This document shows, piece after piece, positions 1 through 4,997 of a stretch of 5,983 bases of DNA. The position numbers and the translations under genes were made by a program. Source of the DNA: Flemingiibacterium sp045635785 (GTDB lineage: Bacteria > Bacillota > Clostridia > Oscillospirales > CAG-272); NCBI GenBank assembly GCA_045635785.1, contig JAZTWJ010000095.1:1-5983 (forward strand). The letters run 5' to 3'. Under the pieces are notes generated by a model. It was not told the origin of the DNA. It saw only the letters and a list, made by a program, of their open reading frames with translations, and did no database searches. Each line of letters starts with the position of its first letter. Position 1 is the first letter of the stretch.

Positions 1-543
1 ATTCTGAAGGATCTTTACCGTGCGGATCCCAAGTGGAATACCGCAATTTTACGTTATTTTAATCCGATCGGCGCGCATCCGTCGGGCAGGATCGGTGAGG
101 ATCCCGCAGGCATTCCAAACAATCTTATGCCTTATATCACACAGGTTGCCATCGGAAAGCTGGAGTGTCTTTCTGTCTACGGCGACGATTATTCGACGCA
201 TGACGGTACCGGTGTAAGAGACTACATTCATGTGGTGGATCTGGCGAAGGCGCATCTCGCCGCGCTCAATTGGCTTGATAAAAAGCCGGGGCATGATATT
301 TTCAACATCGGAACCGGTCGCGGATACTCCGTTCTTGACATCGTGAAGGCATACGAAGCTGCCACGGGTGTCAAAATCAATTATAAAATCGTTGACCGTC
401 GTCCCGGTGACATTGATGAATACTTTGCCGATCCGACCAAAGCGCGCGAGGTGCTGGGCTGGGAAGCGATGTTCGGCATCGAAGAAATGTGTCGCGATTC
501 CGCCAACTGGCAGACGAAGAATCCGAATGGTTTCAACGTATAG
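1..543 (+). CDS. galE: UDP-glucose 4-epimerase, C-terminal part (5' end outside window)
   Basis: The frame is open from base 1 to a TAG at 541-543 and gives 180 residues, roughly the C-terminal half of a family whose members are about 330-340 residues. GalE interconverts UDP-galactose and UDP-glucose in the cytoplasm with bound NAD, in the Leloir pathway. Visible hallmarks are LRYFNPIGAHPSG near the start, GIPNNLMPYI, the GDDYSTHDGTGVRDYIHVVD block that contacts the UDP-sugar, NIGTGRGYSV, and the late RRPGDIDEYFADPTKA segment with the conserved arginine and aspartate. The Rossmann NAD motif and the catalytic YxxxK lie upstream of the window and cannot be checked. A galM gene follows after 140 nt, which fits a galactose-utilisation role. 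The reading frame is intact, with no sign of decay. Related sugar-nucleotide epimerases are possible, but these motifs are those of true GalE. Confidence 0.95.
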   Translation: MLKDLYRADPKWNTAILRYFNPIGAHPSGRIGEDPAGIPNNLMPYITQVAIGKLECLSVYGDDYSTHDGTGVRDYIHVVDLAKAHLAALNWLDKKPGHDIFNIGTGRGYSVLDIVKAYEAATGVKINYKIVDRRPGDIDEYFADPTKAREVLGWEAMFGIEEMCRDSANWQTKNPNGFNV

Positions 544-561
544 CCCAAACTTGAAAGGCAA

Positions 562-589
562 AAGTCTGAAAATTAAATTTTTCAGACTT
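562..589 (+). repeat. Hairpin A of copy 1 (A/T-rich inverted repeat)
   Basis: Perfect 11-bp inverted repeat, AAGTCTGAAAA against TTTTCAGACTT, separated by TTAAAT. Its 24-nt core (564-587) matches the hairpin at 4881-4904 at 21 of 24 positions. Two of the three differences are the two partners of one base pair (C-G here, G-C there), so pairing is preserved. Confidence 0.8.
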
Positions 590-603
590 GGTTTTGTTAC
601 TCT

Positions 604-624
604 ATTTCAGTGTTCCACTGAAAT
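604..624 (+). repeat. Inner hairpin of element B, copy 1
   Basis: Perfect 9-bp inverted repeat, ATTTCAGTG against CACTGAAAT, with a TTC loop. It sits inside the longer bulged stem formed by 586-599 and 631-643, making a nested, cruciform-like unit. Confidence 0.75.
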
Positions 625-663
625 TTTGCTTAACAAACCGAGTCCCAATTCCCAAAGAAAGAA

Positions 664-682
664 ACTTTCGCTTCGCGAAAGT
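664..682 (+). repeat. Hairpin C of copy 1, abutting the galM start
   Basis: Perfect 8-bp inverted repeat, ACTTTCGC against GCGAAAGT, with loop TTC; its 3' arm ends 1 nt before the ATG at 684. It occupies the place where a Shine-Dalgarno sequence would lie, and no good Shine-Dalgarno is visible nearby, so folding would probably hide the initiation region. It matches the hairpin at 4978-4997 with two compensatory base-pair changes. Confidence 0.8.
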
Positions 683-683
683 C

Positions 684-1751
684 ATGGTTAAAAATATGAT
701 TTCTAAAGAATTATTCGGAAAAAAACCTTGCGGCAGTGAGGTTTATGCATACACACTTACAAACGCGAAAGGCGCATCGGTGACGATTCTCACTTTAGGC
801 GGCATTCTCCAGCAGATGCAAATGCCCGACAAAAACGGCAAATTTGAGGATATACTCTGCGGCTTTGATTCCGTTGACGGCTATCTGAACGGCGGAGGCT
901 TTCAAGGCGCGCTGATCGGTCGCTATGCCAACCGTATTGTAGATGGAAAATTCACGCTGAACGGTGTAAGCTATCAGCTTGCACAGAACTTTGACATCTC
1001 CAATCATCTGCACGGAGGTTTAGAGGGCTTTGACAAAAAGATCTGGGACGCGGTGCCTTTTGAGAAAGCAGACGAATGCGGACTGATCTTAAAGCTGACA
1101 TCGGCGGATGGTGAGGAAAACTATCCGGGCAAGCTGGATGTCACCGTCACTTATACGCTCACGGATGAAAATGCGCTGAAAATTCACTATGAAGCGGTAT
1201 CCGACAAGGATACCATCATCAATCTGACCAATCATGCCTACTTTAATTTGGCAGGCTATGCTTCAAGATCGGTGGTCGATCAGATCCTTTGGGTGGATGC
1301 GGATTCCATCACCGAAATCAAGGAAAACTTCATCACCACAGGAAACTACCGTTCCGTAAAGGGAACACCCTTCGATTTCACCACTCCCAGCCAAATCGGT
1401 GCGCGCGTCGATGCGGAGGATGATCAGCTGAAGTATGCAGGCGGCTATGACCACAATTTCGTATTGAATTCGGGACTTGAATTTGCAAAATTCGCCGAGC
1501 TTTATGATGAGCCATCGGGACGTTTTATGGAATGCTATACTGATCAGCCCTGTGTGCAGGTCTATTCTGCGAATATGATGAACGGCGAGATCGCATTCAA
1601 GGGCGGCGTTCCCCAGACGCCAAGAGGAGCGATCTGTCTTGAAACACAGCATGCTCCCGATTCGCCCAATCACAAGCATTTTCCGACCACAACCCTGAAG
1701 GCGGGCGAAAAATTCGAATCCACCACCGTTTACGCCTTCAGCGTAAAATAA
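684..1751 (+). CDS. galM: Aldose 1-epimerase (galactose mutarotase)
   Basis: GalM interconverts the alpha and beta anomers of galactose and glucose in the cytoplasm, feeding alpha-galactose to galactokinase. From ATG 684 the product is 355 residues, close to the usual 340-350. Conserved landmarks are GRYANRI, NHLHGG (residues 107-112, with the catalytic-type histidine at 110), SADGEENYPG, LTNHAYFNLAG (second active-site histidine at 184) and CLETQHAPDSPNH with the likely catalytic base Glu320. All key residues of the family are present. The frame stays open upstream to a TTG at 588, but those 32 extra codons translate the palindromic leader and resemble no GalM N-terminus, so they were excluded. 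ATG 696 (351 residues) is an equally possible start; neither has a convincing ribosome binding site. The gene follows galE and is separated from the next gene by only 3 nt. Confidence 0.93.
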   Translation: MVKNMISKELFGKKPCGSEVYAYTLTNAKGASVTILTLGGILQQMQMPDKNGKFEDILCGFDSVDGYLNGGGFQGALIGRYANRIVDGKFTLNGVSYQLAQNFDISNHLHGGLEGFDKKIWDAVPFEKADECGLILKLTSADGEENYPGKLDVTVTYTLTDENALKIHYEAVSDKDTIINLTNHAYFNLAGYASRSVVDQILWVDADSITEIKENFITTGNYRSVKGTPFDFTTPSQIGARVDAEDDQLKYAGGYDHNFVLNSGLEFAKFAELYDEPSGRFMECYTDQPCVQVYSANMMNGEIAFKGGVPQTPRGAICLETQHAPDSPNHKHFPTTTLKAGEKFESTTVYAFSVK

Positions 1752-1754
1752 TAT

Positions 1755-2741
1755 ATGCAGCTTATTCTTCACGATCATCTGACGGAGCATGCACACGGAC
1801 TTCCGAATGTTCTTCGCGAGAGTGTAGCGGAAACTGTCGCAGAGGGTTCTTTACAAGAGCTTTTGCACAATTATCTGCTTCATCCCTTTGTCCATGCGAT
1901 CGAGCATTCTCTCTACATGCTTCCTATCCTGTTCATCGTATTTCTGCTCATTGCGATTATTGAAAATAAAGCGATGAGCCGCGTTCGAACGGCACTTTCT
2001 CATAAGGGCTTTGGTGTAATCGGCGCATCGCTTTTCGGATTGTTTCCCCAATGCGGCTTTTCTGTCGCCGCATCCAATCTTTATGCTGAGCGACTCATCA
2101 CCGCAGGCTCGCTGGCGGCGGTATTTATCGCCACTTCAGACGAAGCTTTGCCGATCATTATGGCGGATCCTTCCAGCGCAAAATGGTTTTTGCCGCTTCT
2201 TCTCGTAAAATTGGTCTGGGCGATCGCTGTTGGTTATTTTGTTGACCGTATCTTTCACCTGACGAGACTTGACCAAATTGAGGTTGAGCCTGCGGATGTG
2301 GATGCTCCTGTGACGGAATGCGACTGCTGTGACTGTGGGTGCGAGGCTTCAAAGCAGCGCATCATTCCGCGCGTTCTCCGGCGCACGCTATCTATTTTTA
2401 TGTTCATTGTTATGACCGGCTTTCTTTTGAATGTTGCCATTGAGCTTTTCGGTGAAGAGCGACTTTCGGCGATCCTCATGAACAACACCCTGCTTCAGCC
2501 GGTTATTGCCGCTTTCATTGGATTGATTCCAAACTGTGCGGCGAGCATCGTACTGTCGCGCCTGTTTGTTTCGGGCGCGCTCAGCTTCGGTTCATTGGCG
2601 GCAGGACTTTGCGCGGGTGCAGGACTCGGACTTCTCGTACTGTTTCGCGTCAATCGCAGTCATAAGCAGAACTTTGCACTGCTTGGTTGCGTATATTCCA
2701 TGTCCGTACTGCTTGGCATTCTGTTAGAAATACTATTATAA
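1755..2741 (+). CDS. Putative 10TM heavy-metal (manganese/arsenic-type) exporter, ArsP_2-like
   Basis: A 328-residue polytopic membrane protein resembling the family described as putative 10TM heavy-metal exporters (ArsP_2), often annotated as a putative manganese transporter or arsenic efflux protein. Its substrate is unproven. The first strong membrane segment is at about residues 52-70, with others near 85-105, 115-136, 144-165, 209-230, 246-266, 275-298 and 306-328. Two internal repeats are visible: GLFPQCGFS (95-103) and GLIPNCAAS (256-264), each followed by a GSLAA motif. A cytosol-like linker between the halves carries ECDCCDCGCE (188-197, five cysteines), and the N-terminus has His6, His8, His12 and His14, both suggesting metal binding. 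The ATG lies 3 nt after the galM stop without a clear Shine-Dalgarno, so translation may be coupled. prfA begins 22 nt downstream. No yybP-ykoY-like metal riboswitch was recognised. Confidence 0.75.
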   Translation: MQLILHDHLTEHAHGLPNVLRESVAETVAEGSLQELLHNYLLHPFVHAIEHSLYMLPILFIVFLLIAIIENKAMSRVRTALSHKGFGVIGASLFGLFPQCGFSVAASNLYAERLITAGSLAAVFIATSDEALPIIMADPSSAKWFLPLLLVKLVWAIAVGYFVDRIFHLTRLDQIEVEPADVDAPVTECDCCDCGCEASKQRIIPRVLRRTLSIFMFIVMTGFLLNVAIELFGEERLSAILMNNTLLQPVIAAFIGLIPNCAASIVLSRLFVSGALSFGSLAAGLCAGAGLGLLVLFRVNRSHKQNFALLGCVYSMSVLLGILLEILL

Positions 2742-2751
2742 AATATCAAAT

Positions 2752-2757
2752 AAAGGA
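2752..2757 (+). promoter_or_regulatory. Shine-Dalgarno site of prfA
   Basis: AAAGGA lies 6 nt before the ATG at 2764, within the 22-nt gap after the exporter gene. This is the clearest conventional ribosome binding site in the window and fixes the prfA start. Confidence 0.8.
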
Positions 2758-2763
2758 TTCCAT

Positions 2764-3822
2764 ATGTTTGAAAGACTGAAAGAAACCGAAAAAAACTATG
2801 AGGCGATGTCAAAGGACCTAGAAAACCCCGAGATCGTCGTCGATCCCGAGCGTTATACTAAGCTGATGCGCGAGTATAAACGCCTCACGCCCATCATTGA
2901 AAAATATCGCGAATACTGCGCTTGTCAGCTTCAGCTTGAGGAAGCGACGGAGATGTTAGGAGATGCCGATCTGTCAGAGCTTGCTCGCGAGGAGCTTGCG
3001 GATGCAAAGGAGCGTTTGCCGCTTCTTGAAAAGGATCTGCAAATTCTGCTTTTGCCGAAGGACCCTAACGACGAAAAAAACGTAATTATCGAGATTCGAG
3101 GCGGTGCAGGCGGCGAAGAAGCCGCACTGTTTGCGTATGTTTTATACCGCATGTATAATATGTATGCCGCATCCATCGGATGGAAGACCGAGATCATTTC
3201 CGCAAACGAGACCGAGCTTGGCGGTTTCAAGGAAGTCTCCTTCATGGTGGAAGGAGACGGTGCATATTCACGATTGAAATACGAATCGGGCGTTCATCGC
3301 GTACAGCGCGTGCCTGAAACCGAGTCGCAGGGGCGGATCCAGACCTCCACCGCAACGGTTGCCGTTCTCCCCGAGGCGGAGGATGTGGTTGTAGACATCA
3401 ATCCGAGCGATCTTGAAATAGAGACGATCAAATCATCGGGTGCGGGCGGGCAGCACGTCAACAAGACCGAGTCTGCCATTCGTCTGCTTCACAAGCCCAC
3501 GGGAATTGTGATCGAATGTCAGGATGAGCGCTCTCAGTTCAAAAATCGTGATAAGGCGATGAAGCTGCTTCGCACCAAGCTTTATGACCTCAAGCAGGCT
3601 GAGCAGGACGCAAAGATCGCATCCGAGAGAAAGTCGCAGGTGGGTACGGGCGACCGAAGTGAGCGCATCCGCACCTACAATTATCCGCAGAGCCGCATCA
3701 CCGATCATCGGATTGGACTTACCCTCCATTCGCTTGAAAATTTCCTCAACGGCAATATCGACGAAATGCTGACCGCGCTTGCCACCGCTGATACGGCGGC
3801 AAAGCTTGCAAACGCACAGTGA
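2764..3822 (+). CDS. prfA: Peptide chain release factor 1 (RF1)
   Basis: RF1 reads UAA and UAG in the ribosomal A site and triggers hydrolysis of peptidyl-tRNA. The 352-residue product has the usual length of about 355-360. The N-terminal coiled-coil region (about 1-100) leads into IIEIRGGAGGEEAALFA. The codon-recognition loop is P-E-T at residues 184-186, within RVQRVPETESQGR, a PxT motif that identifies RF1 rather than RF2 (which has SPF). The catalytic loop SSGAGGQHVNKTESA places GGQ at 228-230; Gln230 is the residue normally methylated by PrmC. The C-terminus keeps ERIRTYNYPQSRITDHRIG. The start is supported by AAAGGA 6 nt upstream. The TGA stop overlaps the start of the Sua5 gene, indicating translational coupling. 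No prmC gene lies next to it in this window, although prfA-prmC adjacency is common. Confidence 0.98.
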   Translation: MFERLKETEKNYEAMSKDLENPEIVVDPERYTKLMREYKRLTPIIEKYREYCACQLQLEEATEMLGDADLSELAREELADAKERLPLLEKDLQILLLPKDPNDEKNVIIEIRGGAGGEEAALFAYVLYRMYNMYAASIGWKTEIISANETELGGFKEVSFMVEGDGAYSRLKYESGVHRVQRVPETESQGRIQTSTATVAVLPEAEDVVVDINPSDLEIETIKSSGAGGQHVNKTESAIRLLHKPTGIVIECQDERSQFKNRDKAMKLLRTKLYDLKQAEQDAKIASERKSQVGTGDRSERIRTYNYPQSRITDHRIGLTLHSLENFLNGNIDEMLTALATADTAAKLANAQ

Positions 3823-3824
3823 TG
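3819..3824 (+). promoter_or_regulatory. Stop/start overlap coupling prfA to the Sua5 gene
   Basis: The six bases GTGATG contain a possible GTG start (3819), the prfA stop TGA (3820-3822) and the ATG start (3822-3824). This arrangement is typical of termination-reinitiation, and no good ribosome binding site is visible upstream. Confidence 0.75.
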
Positions 3825-4865
3825 GATACTATCATTGAAATAGCTTCGAGGGAAGCCTTTGAAAAAGGTGGCGAAATTCTTCGAAGTGGCGGTCTTGTCG
3901 CCTTTCCAACGGAGACGGTATATGGGCTGGGTGGCAATGCGCTGGATGCCGATGCCGCCGCAAAGATCTACGCGGCAAAGGGGCGTCCCTCCGATAATCC
4001 GCTGATCGTACATCTTGCAAAAGTTGAGGATGCAGTGAAGTATTGTCACATTGATGATGCTTTTTTGAAGCTTGCAGAGCACTTTATGCCCGGTCCGCTG
4101 ACGGTGGTCCTCCCGAAAAAGGATAGTATTCCACTGACGGTTACAGGCGGGCTTGACACCGTAGCGATCCGCATTCCCGCAGACAAGAACGCTCGCGCAC
4201 TTATTGAAGCCGCAGGCGTTCCCGTAGCAGCACCGAGTGCAAATGCATCGGGCAAACCAAGTCCGACCTGTGCGGCTCATGTTGCCGAGGATCTGCGCGG
4301 CCGTATTGATATGATTATTGACGGCGGCGACTGCGAGATCGGGCTTGAATCTACCATTGTTAAAATTGTAGACGGGCATCTGACCATGCTTCGTCCGGGC
4401 GGTATAACGGCAGAGATGCTTCGCGCGGTATTCGGTGAGATTACCCTCGACAAAGCCATTACCGAACAGCTTGCTGACGGAGAACGTCCGCAGGCTCCCG
4501 GCATGAAATATCGCCACTATGCGCCCGATACAAAAATTGTGATTGTAGATGCAGACGATACAGCATTTGCGGGTTTCCTTCGCAGACAAGCGAAATCCTC
4601 ACGAATCGGTGCGCTGTTATTTGATGATGAGTGCGAAAAATTCAGCGGAATTTGCGCTGAAACTTTAAGTCTTGGCGTGCATTCCGAGGAAGCGGAGGCG
4701 CACAGTCTGTTCAAGAAGCTACGGGAGCTCGACACGAGAAATTGTGATATTTTTTATATCAGAATGCCAAAAAAGGAAGGCATCGGGCTTGCGGTATACA
4801 ATCGTGTTATGAAAGCCGCAGGCTATGAGATCATTGTTTTAGACAGCCAAGAAGACGAAAAATAA
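3822..4865 (+). CDS. ywlC: Threonylcarbamoyl-AMP synthase, long Sua5/YwlC type
   Basis: This enzyme makes L-threonylcarbamoyl-adenylate from threonine, bicarbonate and ATP, the first step of t6A37 modification of ANN-decoding tRNAs; TsaB/TsaD/TsaE complete it. The 347-residue length shows the two-domain Sua5 form rather than short TsaC. The N-terminal YrdC domain (about 1-210) has AFPTETVYGLGG, the K53-G-R55-PSDNPL signature, MPGPLTVVL, AIRIPA, PSANASGKPSPT (S139-A-N141) and GGDCEIGLESTI. The linker P226-GMKYRHYAP joins it to the C-terminal Sua5 domain (about 236-347), which ends with the typical GIGLAVYNRVMKAA. The ATG at 3822 overlaps the prfA TGA by one base; an in-frame GTG at 3819 immediately precedes it and could also start the protein. 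There is no strong Shine-Dalgarno, so reinitiation after prfA is likely. prfA and ywlC are also close neighbours in Bacillus subtilis. Confidence 0.95.
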   Translation: MDTIIEIASREAFEKGGEILRSGGLVAFPTETVYGLGGNALDADAAAKIYAAKGRPSDNPLIVHLAKVEDAVKYCHIDDAFLKLAEHFMPGPLTVVLPKKDSIPLTVTGGLDTVAIRIPADKNARALIEAAGVPVAAPSANASGKPSPTCAAHVAEDLRGRIDMIIDGGDCEIGLESTIVKIVDGHLTMLRPGGITAEMLRAVFGEITLDKAITEQLADGERPQAPGMKYRHYAPDTKIVIVDADDTAFAGFLRRQAKSSRIGALLFDDECEKFSGICAETLSLGVHSEEAEAHSLFKKLRELDTRNCDIFYIRMPKKEGIGLAVYNRVMKAAGYEIIVLDSQEDEK

Positions 4866-4880
4866 TTAAAAAGGGTAGTA

Positions 4881-4904
4881 GTGTGAAAAATAAATTTTTC
4901 ACAC
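4881..4904 (+). repeat. Hairpin A of copy 2
   Basis: Perfect 10-bp inverted repeat, GTGTGAAAAA against TTTTTCACAC, with loop TAAA. It is homologous to 564-587: the third and twenty-second bases, which pair with each other, are both changed, preserving the stem. Confidence 0.8.
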
Positions 4905-4977
4905 CCCGAATTTTTGCCTTCGCGGCGAATCACTGCGATTTGCTGGCGCAAACCGACAAAAATTTCGATTTAAGGAA

Positions 4978-4997
4978 GCCTTCGCTCTCGCGAAGGC
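4978..4997 (+). repeat. Hairpin C of copy 2, abutting the topoisomerase start
   Basis: Perfect 8-bp inverted repeat, GCCTTCGC against GCGAAGGC, with loop TCTC, immediately followed by ATGGTG. A second copy of the 5' arm, GCCTTCGC, is found at 4916-4923, so the 3' arm has two possible partners. The Shine-Dalgarno-like GAAGG lies in the 3' arm. Confidence 0.8.

Larger units (their letters stand above)
544..683 (+). promoter_or_regulatory. Structured intergenic leader upstream of galM, copy 1 of a three-hairpin module
   Basis: This gap holds three consecutive foldable elements. Hairpin A pairs 562-572 with 579-589 (11 bp perfect, 6-nt loop). Element B is an outer stem pairing 586-599 with 631-643 (13 pairs including one G-U, one bulged T at 595), enclosing a perfect 9-bp hairpin, 604-612 with 616-624, loop TTC. 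Hairpin C pairs 664-671 with 675-682 (8 bp perfect, loop TTC) and ends 1 nt before the ATG at 684. The A and B stems share bases 586-589, so they cannot both form completely. No stem is followed by a T-run, so an ordinary intrinsic terminator is unlikely. The same layout recurs at 4881-4997. Its function is unknown: translational control element, processing site or dispersed palindromic repeat are all possible. Confidence 0.7.
4866..4997 (+). promoter_or_regulatory. Structured intergenic leader upstream of the topoisomerase gene, copy 2 of the three-hairpin module
   Basis: The layout matches 544-683. Hairpin A pairs 4881-4890 with 4895-4904 (10 bp perfect, loop TAAA). Element B is an outer stem, 4907-4916 with 4957-4967 (10 bp, one bulged T at 4963), enclosing a hairpin of 4925-4931 with 4937-4943 (7 pairs, one G-U, loop ACTGC). 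Hairpin C pairs 4978-4985 with 4990-4997 (8 bp perfect, loop TCTC) and touches the ATG at 4998. From the end of A to the start of C there are 73 nt, against 74 nt in copy 1. No terminator-like T-run follows any stem, and no confident promoter was recognised. The 3' arm of C contains GAAGG, 7 nt before the ATG at 5004, so folding would mask the only Shine-Dalgarno-like site. The function is unknown. Confidence 0.7.

Noticed and set aside
49..561. 170-codon open frame on the minus strand over galE
   Set aside because: It lies entirely opposite the conserved GalE coding sequence, and its translation shows no domain.
551..579. Possible sigma-A-like promoter (TTGAAA, 17-nt spacer, TAAATT)
   Set aside because: The -10 matches at only 4 of 6 bases, lies in the hairpin A loop, and copy 2 has the same TAAATT but no -35 at the matching distance, so it is probably chance.
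588..683. N-terminal extension of GalM from a TTG codon (32 extra residues)
   Set aside because: These codons translate the palindromic leader shared with another gene, match no GalM N-terminus, and would make the protein longer than the family.
544..683. Known metabolite riboswitch or T-box before galM
   Set aside because: No T-box consensus or known riboswitch core was recognised, and the same module stands before a topoisomerase gene, which argues against a galactose-specific sensor.
1263..1796. 177-codon open frame on the minus strand over galM and the exporter start
   Set aside because: It is antisense to conserved GalM codons including the active-site glutamate region, and has no motif of its own.
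3705..4589. 294-codon open frame on the minus strand
   Set aside because: It is antisense to the well-supported Sua5 gene and the prfA end; its composition is that of a shadow frame and it has no recognisable motif.
4881..4920. Rho-independent terminator after the Sua5 gene
   Set aside because: The stem is A/T-rich and followed by CCCCGAA rather than an immediate T-run, and it is a copy of a module placed before gene starts.
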